DNA of 64,000 nt from Amoebidium appalachense (lineage: Eukaryota > Ichthyosporea). The stretch lies in NCBI GenBank assembly GCA_963693365.1, contig CAVNZM010000002.1:12710001-12774000 (forward strand), in the 5' to 3' direction. This document shows positions 1 to 11,555 of the stretch, piece by piece. The first letter of the stretch is position 1. The number at the start of each line of letters is the position of its first letter. A program made the position numbers and the translations under genes. Under the pieces are notes generated by a model. That model was given only the letters and a program-made list of their open reading frames with translations, was not told the origin of the DNA and did not search any database.

Positions 1-683
1 AAAGAAGAGGAAACAAAGAAAAGGAAAGAAAAAGTAACGAATACAACCTTTGGTGGGTGGAAAAGAGACCCTTAAACTTTAAGACCATGATCACGCGCAT
101 GCGGGGGACGCCCGGGGGGGGGGGGGGTGGGGGGGGTGCAGTGGCTATGGGAGGCGTGTGTTTGCTTAGAGAATTCCCTAAGGATGCCCGTCAATATGAC
201 ACGGTGTGCTTGCATGTGTGTACACACAGTATGTGCATGCACCAAGTGTGATTAAGTGCCCATGTGTACGTGTGTGAGTGGGCACGTTTGCGCTCGAGTG
301 TATGCAACAAGGTGTGTGTGTGTGATTGCCCCAGAAACCAGTCCGAACAATGATTGTGGTGTACGCTTGTCTATGCGTGGGGGGGAAGGGGAGCACCACC
401 CCACTCGGCCAGGTGGGCTCCTCCCCTCGGGGGGGGGAGGGGGGTGGTATAGGTGGGTCCCCCCCTCCCCCCCCCCACCGGGTACCACCAGGGGGAACTT
501 CCATATTTACTACTCCCCCTCCTCCCCTTTCGAATTCAAAAATTCGATGATAACTGGTGCACACATGGACATTATGTATCACCTGACCACTGGCTGACAA
601 AGCAAACCTGTGACACAAGTGCTCGCGCCCACAGGCACACACACGCACGCGCGCGCGCGCGCGCACACACACACACACACGTC

Positions 684-726
<43 letters not shown>

Positions 727-955
727 ACACACACACACACACACACACACGGACACACGCACATGCACACGCACACAAAAACATGTGCACGCACACAACA
801 CACCGTGAGCGAAAATAAGCAGACGAGCATGGGGGGCTCTCTCTATCCCCCCCCCCCCTCCCCTCTTTCCTCCTCCCCTCCCCAACGGCAGGCAGGCCCG
901 GGGTGCCAGGGAGAGAGAGGGGGGGACGGAGCCTGAGAGAGAGAGCTGAGAGAGA

Positions 956-1036
<81 letters not shown>

Positions 1037-1204
1037 AGAGAGAAGGATAGAGAGAGAGAGAGAGAGGGGGGGGGGGGGGGGGAGGGGGGGGGGGTGGGGG
1101 TGGGGGGGGCTCCCGAGCCCTCAGTAAAGCTTTTCCTTTGACTGGATTTATTTGACGGAAAGATATGCAAGTATGCACGGCATACTGAGAAGACAATAAA
1201 AACT
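1..1204. repeat. Simple-repeat block at window start
   Basis: No gene is supported here. The stretch holds G runs (about 113-136 and 430-445), a CG/CA microsatellite (about 645-780), a pyrimidine-rich stretch (845-885), a (GA)n array (about 950-1065) and a G-rich run (1064-1110). Long open frames across it read only repeated Cys-Val, His-Thr, Arg-Glu or Gly residues and are artefacts of the repeats. Confidence 0.85.
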
Positions 1205-1506
1205 TCACGAGTTAGGCAGTAACAAGTGCATACTGAGATACCTGAACACTGTGTGAAAATCATATAAATACTCAATGTGACGACCAACAGAATTCAACAA
1301 AAAGTCTAAAGTGTTCACATTGCCAGCCAGTGTAGCAGACACCCGTAGGGAAAGAGGTAAAACGCGACATAAAAACTCACGCCTATCAACATGCTTTCGA
1401 TTAAAAAGTTCAAAAGTGGCACCAGCGGCGATGGAAACAAGAATTACAACGCCACTGCACAATTCCCAGGCAATATCAACATCAGAGCACCATACAGACT
1501 TATCTA

Positions 1507-2904
1507 CTAGGGTGGTATCCATACGTACAGCAGGAGAAATGTATCCTGCCAAAGCTCCCAAAAAGCGATAATGATCAGTATGGCGTTGCCTAAGGAACAT
1601 AACACATGCCGACTGAGTTTTACCTTTGATTTCTCTATCAGAACGAGAAAGAAACTTACACTGCGTATGGTAATAACTCGAAAAGGCAGAAAAAACAGGA
1701 AGAGAAAAGAAAGAGGGAGTGAGATAGCGAGAGGAAGAATCAGGTTGAAAGGAGTAGGCTGAGGACATTCAGAAGTGGCGTTGGTGAATCGGGGGGGAAG
1801 AGGGATGGAGGGAGGGGGGGGAAAGAAAGCATAAAGAGGGTGACCATCAGGTATCCTAACTAAATGAAAACAAAAACGAAGAGACAATTCCTCCATACGA
1901 CAAACAGCAGACGACAATCCAAACATACTGCTTAAGGTAGGCACAAACCGAGTACGAAACAAAGTGCGCAGCGCAGTACCCTGAAAATCGTCGAACTCTT
2001 TCAGCGCCACGGCAGCCTGGCGAGGTGGGGCGTAGGCCAATAGCGGAAGTCCATATTCGAAAGTCGACCGTAAAAAATTTTTATAGTAGAGAAGAAGGTT
2101 CGCAGGATGGATCACAGACCCCCGTTGAAACATATTTGACACGATGTGAAGCTTACCCTTCGCACGAGCGATCCGTGCCGTGAGGAGCTTGCGGAAATCA
2201 ATACCCCGTGCAGTAAAAGGAATACCCAAATAGTCATAGGTGCTCTGAACAGGAATAGGAAGACCGGCCAATCGAAAGGAAGTGTTTTTCGAAAAAGTAG
2301 CACACTTTGCAATTCCGACTGTCATGAGATTCTCGGTGTACCATTGATCCACCTGACGAAGCATCTGGTGCATGACGTCTTCGGTTAAGGAACAAAGAAC
2401 AATATCGTCCGCAAAAAGGAGACCCGGTACACGGCGTGTATGCAGTTGGCCAAAAGGTTCGAGGGCGCAGGCTAAATCGTCGATGAAAACGTCAAACAAC
2501 AACGGACTCAGGAGGGACCCCTGCAGAAGACCCCGAGAACGAGAAAAACCGGGCGTTAATGTTCCATTGACCGCCGCTCGTCCGCAAGTGGTATCGAACA
2601 GGGCTTGCAGAAGACGGCCAAAGGGGGCTGGTAAGCCCCGCATAGCCAGCTTATGCCATAACAAACCAGTGGGTACGGTGTCGTAGGCGTTCTTAAGGTC
2701 GATGAAGACAACGTGCGGAGAGCCAGAAGTAATGGATTCATGGAGTAACAGGCTGTGAGTATAACACGAATAGGCATGACGAAAGCCCCCTTGAAGGGAA
2801 GAAAGACGGAACACGGCTTTTAAAGAATCGTCGGTGTTAAACGCGCGATCAAAGAGCCGACGAAAAACGTTGGTAAGTGTGACGGGACGAAAGTCGTTAA
2901 TGAC
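1507..2904 (-). pseudogene. LINE reverse transcriptase core (longest open segment)
   Basis: This is the longest uninterrupted part of the LINE protein. In order along the minus strand come the RT finger motif FRPVTL (about 2888), the first catalytic Asp in VFIDLKNAYDTVP (about 2700), the LLQGSLLSPLLF turn (about 2515), the FADDI catalytic aspartates (about 2415) and a thumb-like segment ending near 1800. The last 80 or so residues are hydrophobic and low complexity and probably follow a frameshift. A stop (2911-2913) separates this segment from the upstream RT portion in the same frame. The reading frame at 1768-1205 gives a further 187 residues that may be the displaced C-terminal region; no domain was recognised there. 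RTs of this type copy the element's own RNA at the nicked target. Confidence 0.85.
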
Positions 2905-3751
2905 CCCCTGCTATACCTTCTTACGAACGGGCGTAACGATTGTGTCAAGCCACGAATTTGGAATAAACCCGAGTTCGTAAAAAGCCGAAAAAAACTCACT
3001 AAGAAGGACAGCAAAAGGCGGGGGCGGGGGGGGGGGGCTCTGCACGATTACGGGGCGGAAGCACGGGAGAAAGAACCTTGAAAAGCACGGGAGGAAGAGC
3101 ATCCGGCCCGCACGTTTTGCGGGTTTTAACGCCCGTATAGCACCAAAAACAGCCGAAATGTTGAAATAACTGTGAAAATTGCCCGGGAACGATCGGTCCG
3201 GCTCCCAACTCGGCGGCTGGGAGAGGCCAGCGGGCGGTGATGGAACCGTGGACACGTCAGGAAGAGCAAATAGGAAGCATAATAGTCGTCAACGGATTCA
3301 GCGACGGAGATGGAAGGAGACGGGGCATAGAATTGCACGGAAGGCCCAACCGACCGGCGGATTTACAAACCGATAATGCTTCCTGTAGAGGCAACAACTG
3401 TCGCAGGGACTGCAAAACGTGAGACTGTCTCAACCGAACGGAAGGGTACTCAACCGTGCCCACCACCTGCTCGCCAAGGGCAAATAGAAACTCAACAAAC
3501 TCATTATAACAGACCTCCAAAATAGCCGGGTTCCGCTGCGTACGAGCGTCGCGCACTGCGGCAAGAAAGAAGCCATGAACCGACTCATACTCCTTGACAG
3601 CGATTAACTGGTTTAACTTGTGTTTGAAACCACGAGATAAGAGGCGGCGGTTAGTCTGAGTAGCCCCGCCGAAGTGAACAGGGAAGGAAACCGAAAATTC
3701 TACAGGGGAATGGTCCGAACTACGCCGTAAGGAATCGGGTGGGGAAATATT

Positions 3752-4181
3752 TGTTGGCGTGCAGACTTACGCTCACTCCACAATATGTGTATGTTAGCTT
3801 TACAATTGGTTCCGTGTACACAGACACACGCTGACACTCGATCACCACATGCACATCTGCATAGTTGAGGAATGTTGCCAATTGTGTTTTGACTGCAAAC
3901 GATTGGTTCACTGGTCCCAGAGATCTCTAAATGAAAGTAACCAATCCGATTAGCGCCTGGCATCCGGATTACATTCCAGACTGCTGCCCCACGGGTATAT
4001 AAGCCACGGCTCTGCCAGGTGCAGAAATGGAGTTTAGTCATGGAGTTCAGTCATGGAGTTTAGTCATGGAGTTCAGTCATGGAGTGCAGCCATGGAGTTA
4101 ACACACTGAAAGCAGTAAAAAACGGGTCAGCGCCCAAGCGCGCCACGACGACCCTAGTCACAGCGGACTCTACTTCCAACA
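3752..4181 (+). repeat. 5' LTR of the TRIM
   Basis: 430 bp, TGTTGG to CCAACA. It contains a TATA-like TATATAA at 3995-4001, followed about 25 bp later by six tandem 13-bp units (4027-4104), each starting with ATG. That arrangement fits a U3 promoter followed by an R region, but the transcription start is inferred. Confidence 0.9.
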
Positions 4182-4196
4182 GGGTTATGGGCCCAG
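4182..4196 (+). promoter_or_regulatory. Primer-binding site matching the initiator-Met tRNA anticodon arm
   Basis: GGGTTATGGGCCCAG begins at the first base after the 5' LTR. It is complementary to CUGGGCCCAUAACCC, the anticodon stem-loop segment of eukaryotic initiator tRNA-Met as I recall it. Priming from an internal (half) initiator tRNA rather than its 3' CCA end is known for the Drosophila copia group, and this is the basis for calling the element Copia-type. Confidence 0.85.
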
Positions 4197-4489
4197 ACAC
4201 GACACCGCGGCCTCTAACTTCACGTCCCCTACGACGCCTTGAACGGAGGAGCCAGAAACCGACTTCTAGGCTGTACCCTACACCCGCGAGCGTATTTCCG
4301 TGAAGTAGAGACTTTCGCTTCCACAAACTCCATCCGCAGCAGCCTGCAACATCAATGTGAACGTCAAGTATTCCACTTCATTGGCGGGGCACGCACCACA
4401 GTGGAATGCACACCCCGGTCTACCCTGCAAGCAGCCACACTCACTCTCTCTTCTCTAGTGGTGTGTACACTTCTCCAATTGGGTAGGGG

Positions 4490-4919
4490 TGTTGGAGTGC
4501 AGACTTACGCTCACTCCACAATATGTGTATGTTAGCTTTACAATTGGTTCCGTGTACACAGACACACGCTGACACTCGATCACCACATGCACATCTGCAT
4601 AGTTGAGGAATGTTGCCAATTGTGTTTTGACTGCAAACGATTGGTTCACTGGTCCCAGAGATCTCTAAATGAAAGTAACCAATCCGATTAGCGCCTGGCA
4701 TCCGGATTACATTCCAGACTGCTGCCCCACGGGTATATAAGCCACGGCTCTGCCAGGTGCAGAAATGGAGTTTAGTCATGGAGTTCAGTCATGGAGTTCA
4801 GTCATGGAGTTCAGTCATGGAGTGCAGCCATGGAGTTAACACACTGAAAGCAGTAAAAAACGGGTCAGCGCCCAAGCGCGCCACGGCGACCCTAGTCACA
4901 GCGGACTCTACTTCCAACA
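4490..4919 (+). repeat. 3' LTR of the TRIM
   Basis: 430 bp, same ends as the 5' LTR and about 99% identical to it by eye. It is preceded directly by the purine tract GGGTAGGGG (4481-4489), the expected position of a polypurine tract. Confidence 0.9.
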
Positions 4920-5400
4920 ATATTTACTCGAAGGGTGGAGTCCCAAAACGAGGCACCCCGGTCAGTCGCGTGGTTGGCGAAAACGCGAGGAAGACGGACA
5001 AGGTGCTTTCGAAGAAGGTTGTCGAGGACACGAGCACGGTCAGAAAAAGGACGAAACTGTGCTGGGGACGGGGTATGCATATGTCCCCTATCACACGGAA
5101 CCACTGGACAATTGAAGTCATGATCACCGGCAAAAACTTGAGAAACGGGAATTTGGTTAACCACGGCTGACAAAGTGTCAGTACTTTAACGACGGAGGAA
5201 AGTACACGAAAGACAAAGTCCACGCACGAAACTGAATGGTGACGAAATACTCATGCCCAAGAGAAACCTAGATATCGTAAATTTTAAATACATGGCAAAG
5301 AGCCCACTACGGTCACTGCATTCCCAGAGGTTGAACACGAACAACGCAAGACACACCAAGTGGTACAAAGGTGGGGCGCAGACAGCCGCAGGGCATCTCA

Positions 5401-7949
5401 GACACCATATATGTCGTACATGAGCTCTTGAATTCGCGTGCTAGAAGTTAAATAAGCCACTCCGGACGGCCAAAATCATGCATGATGAAATGCGTGGGAG
5501 GACTCACGATCTGAGACGATCACTTTCCCACGCATTTTGCAAAATCTGCGTAGATTTGCGTACGCGCGCCCGCTCTCCCACGCATGTCATGCGTGTCACG
5601 CAGCTACGTCGTTTTCTTCTTGATGCCTTCTGCCCACAAAATTTACGGAAAGAGTGTTGAAATATGACGCTCACTGGCGAGTTGCCCAGTCAGCCGTCGC
5701 GGGATGACGCGATGGGGTGCTCAGCCTTCGTCACTAAATTCTACAATATAGAGAACATGACGTTCCCGTGCACGGATTCGAGCTTTGCCGACATATAATG
5801 TTCGTTATAAACATGTGCACGAACAAACTCATAAATTGTAAAAGAAAGAAGTGCTCTACTGGAGTCATTCCGTTATCATACATATACATGTGCAGTGCAC
5901 ATTGTCACTACAGTGACTACACACATCCCACTGAAGTCACAACTTGGTGGCTTTCATTTGGTGGCAAAACGTTGGAATGTTGTCGGTGGAATCCTAGTGG
6001 CTCAGCTCTGCACCAATAGGAAACGTGCATGATCGCTCTCCCAATGCATCCAATCAAATTGTGAAAAGCCACGGCGAGTTGCTTAGGCACGTGGCTGCTA
6101 CTTGACTCCAGTGATCGATTGGTTACTTATCCACCAATGAACCAATCCTCCAATAAAAAACTCTCGGGGGCCAACGACGTGATTAGGCTATGCCATAGTA
6201 CAATGCGCTTATGCACCAGTGAGCAATACTAGCCTCAATACATAAACTTAGAGGTATATTGTCCTTTTGCAGTAAAAACTGAGTGGTTTACCTAGGAGCT
6301 TATACTTCTTGGCGGTCATTGCTAGGTTGATATTTCTGATTGAATTTTGTATGAAGCGAAGCGAATACCTGTACTGCTCTTTTAAAAAAGAGCAGATAAG
6401 AGTTGCTCTTAAGTTCCAACTTAATAACGTGTTTTCAGCACATATTCTTACAAATCTTGAGTTGAATTCATGTATTAATATAATAACCATTTTACATTAT
6501 TAACATGCAATATGTTATCTATATTTTTGGCCTGGTGTCGTGTCTTGTAGATGGTTGGGGAATACTCAGTAGAATATCGACATTAGGCCGTATTTTATTC
6601 GCAGAGAGTAAAAGGTAGTGATTGGCTGAGCCGTGCGTGGGACGTTCCCATAGTCAAAAACTGTATCAACTTGAAAGCGGTCCGGAATTCCGGATGCTCA
6701 AAGTTTGGCATCAATAAAAGCAATGGTAATTTATTCAGCTCAGGCAAGCCGTAATATAAGCGTAAAGGATATTGTGCATATATTTATCACAAAGTGTATA
6801 CACAAAGCAGTGCTACAAGTTAGCGCCACCGGGTCAAACTGCGGTTTATGATCCACGAAAGTTTACCAACCTTGGGGGTGCACACGGCACTCAGTGGCAC
6901 TGCAGATCTTAGAATATCCATATCATTCTCGGGTATATATATGCATACGAAGTAGGCCCGCTGGGGCTGACTCCGAGTAAGGCAGGATATAGCTATGCAT
7001 TTCAGGCAAAGAGATGATCAATAAATGAAAATTAAGCTATTATATCATTTTACACAATAGTGTTAAGTTGAGCAAACGGCAACCATCGGGTATATACAAG
7101 TAGGATGGACGTGGTCAGATCCGAAATCCCCAGAAACTCACAGGGTTTTAAGACATATCAAATGTCACAACGTCGGCTCAGACGGTCGGCCGAGGGCTTC
7201 CCATGAGTCAGACTCAGTAACAAAAAGTATCCTCCTTGAAGTAGGGCTTATACTGCAGAGTAGATCGAGCTAAAATAATGATTTCCATATCTGTTCACTT
7301 TATCTACATTCTTGTATAGCTAAACCAACTAAGCAGCTGGTACTTGACACCAATCTACTGTTCATGATCAGCTGGCGCTAACATTAATTAATTCATATGC
7401 ATTTAAACGTGCCATGCAGTTATATATTGTACAAGCCCCACGATTCCATTTACACTTAATACACATCTTCAGAGTACTAGGTCAATTAAACAGTACAGGG
7501 CCAAGAGATTTCACCGATATTAACCTTGTGCAAGCAGTTTCCCCATCTCGCAAAAAAAAAAAAAAGGAGAGCACTTGGCGTTTGTTTCCCCCTCACATTC
7601 GCGAAACAGTTCACCTCTTGTAGTCTGGGGGTGCCTCACCAAGATTCGAAATGATAGCCAATCACTTGTCACTCGCATTCCTGCAGATATGGATGAATAT
7701 CATCCCAGACAAATTATTAGCTGACTTTGAACTAATCAAAATGCATAACGCAAATTTCTAAGTTGTCCCTGAAGCTGGTTAAGCCAATCATGATTGTGCC
7801 CGGGAAAAGCGAGTTACCCCTCCACGTGTCCCCTACGCACATACATAAAGCACACCACAACTTGATTCTGTCACTTTTGCGTGTTTGGTCTGTCGTGCAG
7901 GTGTTGGGAATGAGTCTCAGGTAGTTTTTTGTGACGACCGGCTTCGAAA
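5401..7949. other. Non-coding stretch between LINE relic and zinc-finger gene
   Basis: No gene is supported. It is less repetitive and more AT-rich than the rest of the window. A 12-bp inverted repeat (5488-5499 with 5526-5537, loop 26) sits near the start. Several CCAAT or ATTGG pentamers cluster at about 6018-6165. The last few hundred bases are the likely promoter and 5' leader of the gene at 7950, but no TATA box was identified. Confidence 0.5.
5488..5537. repeat. Short inverted repeat (12-bp stem)
   Basis: AAATGCGTGGGA at 5488-5499 pairs with TCCCACGCATTT at 5526-5537, loop 26 nt. A further TCCCACGCAT lies at 5576-5585. Confidence 0.7.
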
Positions 7950-8943
7950 ATGATGTGCTACCCAACTGCTCCAGCGCAAACGAGCGCTGAGGTCATAAAC
8001 GGGCTTGCGCTCCGCTGCTTCCTGGCGTCTGCAACGAACCCTGCCCTCCGCCCTTACCTCATGGCAGCCCTCACGCCCCAGATCTACCCTCCCCCTGCCT
8101 ACCCAGTGGCGGTTCCGGGTGTCCCCGCACCCGTACCCACCCCCCCGCCCGTGCACGTGCCTGTCGACTACACGCCTCGTGTTCAGCACTTGCCTGCGTC
8201 TTTCACGCACAAGAAAAAGGTCGTGGGGAAGAGGCAAAACTCAAACAAGGGGCGTAGACGCTGCAAGAGTGAGCTGACTAGAACGTTCTCGTGTGACGTC
8301 GACAACTGCACACGCCGGTGAGTCCCCCCCCCCCCCCCCCTGCTGTCTTTTCCCCGAACCTGTCTTCCCTGTTGGGTTGCTATGATAGAACTTCTTTCCA
8401 CCCCTATCCTTTTCTTTTAAAACTAAAACATGTCGTTCAAAGCCATGATCACCTCATCTTACCCCAAAACCGAAACTGACCAATTCTCATGTTTTTTCCT
8501 GCAGGTACGAAGCGTTTAGGAGTCTGCAACACCACTACTGGGTCGCACACAACCTGAAACGCACCAAGTCCGAGTATGCAAAGATGCACGGCATCACCCT
8601 TGATGACGACGAGTCCACGCCTTGCCGCTCTAACTCTACCACATCTGCCATGTCTGTCGTTTCTTGTTCATCTGTGGGCTCCCCGGAGATGAACACCGAC
8701 TATGGGGAGCTCTCTACTCCCTTCGGCACGCCGTGCCCTTCCGGCCCCTCCTCTCCGTGTCTTTCGCCCGTTTCCGCACAAGGTGTGCAAGAACATCCTA
8801 TAAAGATGGAGGTGTGGATCAATGACTTCGATGTTGACAATCTGCTGTGGGACTTGACGGGTGAAAACGAGCCTGTGGAGCTGGAGGTGGACCTGCAAGC
8901 CTCTCCTGTTGACTCCATGACCACCCTGGACGCACTCCCTTGA
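7950..8943 (+). CDS. Single C2H2 zinc-finger transcription factor-like protein (2 exons)
   Basis: Exons 7950-8317 and 8505-8943 join in phase to 268 codons plus stop. Donor GTGAGT (8318) and acceptor TTTTTTCCTGCAG (8492-8504) are strong. The first ~75 residues are rich in Pro, Ala and Val. A basic stretch follows (about residues 90-115, with KKK and GRRR), a plausible nuclear signal. Then comes one finger, C-x4-C-x12-H-x4-H (CDVDNC ... HHYWVAH), which the intron cuts between the Cys and His pairs. The C-terminal half is Ser/Thr/Pro-rich and ends in an acidic and hydrophobic segment (INDFDVDNLLWDL) typical of activation domains. It is therefore probably a nuclear DNA-binding activator. One finger alone rarely gives high specificity, so a partner or the basic region may contribute. 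The intron starts with the C tract seen across this window. Orthologue unknown. Confidence 0.85.
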
Positions 8944-10268
8944 ACGATGAAAAACACTGGTGCATTGGTGACGATTGCAAGCCAGTTTCGCCTAAGATTA
9001 GTTTTTAGAGTACGTATGTTTATCTTCTCACTATCAATATGCACTTCCATATCCTGTGTGCACGCGAAGTTTTGCAAGGCCCAACAACACGCACATGTTC
9101 TTTTGCTTCGGTAGGAGTATAAGCCTGTGCATATATCATATTTATATACCTTTTTCCGATGTTATATACGTAATCAGTCGAAAATTCTCTCGTTGGCCGT
9201 CGACACTGTGGGTGAGTTTGAGCCCCCACCACCGACATGCAATTTCGAGCTTCTACCTATTTGAAGATTTATGTATGTACATAACGGCAACTGTTATACG
9301 TAGGCAGAGTTGCATGTACCATGCAGCACATATGAGCCCAACGAATATATCTGTTGGGCACTTAGGCACATATGTACATATTACTTGTCAAATGTCATAT
9401 ACAGCCACAAGCAATAAGAGGCTATATACTGCTACGAATTTATTTGTAATAAACCGTAAGCAGACTTATTCGAGTGTAAGAACGGAATGCCGAGTACAAA
9501 GCAACCCACCAACTCGCTCCAGTGGAGAGCCTGGCGATCCGTAATTGTGCCTGTCCGTGTCTTGTTTTCAACCCTCTCACCCCGTCAACCAACACCACCA
9601 ATGCATGTCTTCCCTGTTACAGAAGCATCTGTACAGGCAGAGCCCCCCCTCCCCATCCCTCCTCCTCCACGCTTTGTTGGCCTCGAAGGCCCACAGACCT
9701 CAACTTTTTGAAAGAAAGGCGAAATGAAAGAGATGGGGTATATATTCAAATCCCATCCGGGTCCCCCCTGCCCCTCTCCCTCCCCCCCCCCCCCCCCCCA
9801 CACACATACACATCCACCCGAGCACCCACTTTTTTTTTTTTTTTGCTCGGCCTGATATTGAGTACTAGTTCCTCCTACCCACCTCTCCCTTCCTTCCGGA
9901 TCCACCACCACCCACCAACTTCTTCCATGTGCAATTTCATTCCGAAAAGAATTTCCTGATAACTAAGGATAATTTTGAGTAATGTTATCGTATTCTCATT
10001 ACTATATGCGTGTGCGTTCATGCCATGTGTACGTGCTATGCCGGGAGGGGCGGGCGGGCGGGTGGGCGGGGGGAGGGGAGGGGGAGGGGGGGGGGGGGGG
10101 GGGGGGGGGGGGCTGCGTCCAAATGTGGAATAGTGTGTGTGTGCGCCTATCTCCGGCAATTTGGTGTGTACGTGTGTGTGTGTATGTACACGTGTGTGTG
10201 TGTGTGAGTGAGTGTGTGTTTGTGTGTGTACATGTGATGGCAAAGGAAAATGGGCAGAGGGTGACAGT

Positions 10269-10322
<54 letters not shown>

Positions 10323-10904
10323 AGCTTGTGTGTTTGTTGTGTGTGGTGCGCAGGGTGTGTAGATGTGTGGGTATGTGTATGTGTGTGTGTGTGTGTGCGC
10401 GCGTGTCACGGTGTGTGTATATATGCCAGTGAGGGTCTATCATACTCCTTTTTTTTTTTGTTAATAGTATAAAACCTGCTATGGCTAGGTGACTCTGATA
10501 ATTGCCCTGTTCAGCACAGATATCGATACAGTTTTCTGCTTTTTGCAGAACTATCCTGCTTTTGTAAAACGATTCGACTCTTTTCAATCGTTTCTGCTTT
10601 TAGAAGCAGAGGGATTCTGCTTCCCCCCCCCTCCCTCCCCTCCTCCCCCCCCCCCCCCCCCCCCACAAAAAAAAAAAAAAAAAAAAAAAACGGTTGGCCG
10701 TAGCAAGGCAAATATTTTTGCTTTGCAGAATGCTTCTGCTATAATTTATAGCACCAAAAATCACTTAAGTCATCCCCCTCCCCCCCCCCCCCCCCCCCCC
10801 CCCCCTCCCCTCCCCCCCCCTTTTTATTTTATTTTTTTTGTTTGCAAAATAAAACGTTGCAGCTCTCAACAACTTTATTCCACTTCTGTTGTTGTACCCT
10901 CCTC

Positions 10905-10910
<6 letters not shown>

Positions 10911-10984
<74 letters not shown>

Positions 10985-11079
10985 ACACACACACACTCTC
11001 TCTCTCTCTCTCTCGCTCTCTCTCTTTCTCTCTCTCTCTCAATCTATCTATCTATCACACACGCACACACGCGCGCGCG

Positions 11080-11166
<87 letters not shown>

Positions 11167-11204
11167 GACCCCGAGGCTCTCTCTCTCTCTCTCTCACTCT
11201 CTCG

Positions 11205-11256
<52 letters not shown>

Positions 11257-11470
11257 CATCTCTTTGATCTCTCTCTCTCACTAACTCTCTCTCTTTGATC
11301 TCTTTCTCTCTCTCCCCAAGGCTCTCTCTCTCTCTCCCCCCCCCAACGCTCTCTCCCCCCCCCCCCCCCCCCCCCCTCTCTATCTCTCTTTGATCTCTCT
11401 CGATCTCCCTCTCTCTCCTTCTCTCTCTCTCTGTCTCTCTCACTCTCTCTCACTCTCTCTCTCTCTCTGT

Positions 11471-11545
<75 letters not shown>

Positions 11546-11555
11546 CCCACGCGCG
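10911..11555. repeat. Compound microsatellite CA/CT/CG/TA/GT
   Basis: Successive blocks of (CA)n, (CT)n, (CA)n, (CT)n, (CG)n, (CA)n, (CT)n, (TA)n (11207-11245), CT with C runs, and finally (GT)n to about 11543. Confidence 0.9.

Larger units (their letters stand above)
3747..4924 (+). mobile_element. Copia-type TRIM (non-autonomous LTR retrotransposon) with 5-bp target duplication
   Basis: Two 430-bp direct repeats (3752-4181 and 4490-4919) flank a 308-bp interior (4182-4489). Each LTR starts TGTTGG and ends CCAACA, a perfect 6-bp terminal inverted repeat. The element is bracketed by the 5-bp duplication ATATT (3747-3751 and 4920-4924). I count three substitutions between the LTRs (positions equivalent to 3758, about 4056 and about 4146), so the insertion is recent. 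The interior begins with an initiator-tRNA-type primer site and ends in a purine-rich GGGTAGGGG tract just before the 3' LTR. It contains no gag or pol, so it must rely on another element's proteins. Terminal-repeat retrotransposons in miniature are the closest described class. It lies inside the LINE endonuclease, opposite to the LINE's orientation. Confidence 0.9.
1205..5400 (-). mobile_element. Degenerate non-LTR (LINE) retrotransposon, endonuclease + reverse transcriptase
   Basis: Read on the minus strand, this relic runs from an endonuclease domain (about 5350-3670) into a reverse transcriptase (about 3260-1780). The endonuclease part shows an AGDHDFN segment near 5120 and the family-typical SDHSPV motif near 3710. 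The RT part shows GPDALPPVLFK, FRPVTL, FIDLKNAYD, LLQGSLLSPLLF and the catalytic LFADDI. It is not intact. The frame shifts several times between about 3260 and 3000, there is an in-frame TAG at 2911-2913, and another frame change lies near 1768. A 1168-bp LTR element sits inside the endonuclease. The 5' end of the endonuclease and the exact LINE termini are not visible, so the outer boundaries are approximate. It is most likely a 5'-truncated, inactive copy; the clade was not determined. Confidence 0.85.

Noticed and set aside
178-1287. 369-codon minus-strand open frame and similar frames at 19936-21063, 54354-55352 and 54368-55420
   Set aside because: They translate microsatellites and C/G runs into repeated Cys-Val, His-Thr, Ser-Leu, Arg-Glu, Pro or Gly. 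There is no domain, and the real exons lie within or beside them in other frames.
1205-1768. 187-codon minus-strand frame as an independent gene
   Set aside because: It directly continues the LINE sequence in another frame and has no start context or domain of its own. It is more likely the frameshifted LINE tail.
3747-4924. Interpretation as an endogenous virus
   Set aside because: No gag, pol or env coding capacity. The short LTR-flanked structure and half-tRNA primer site fit a non-autonomous retrotransposon.
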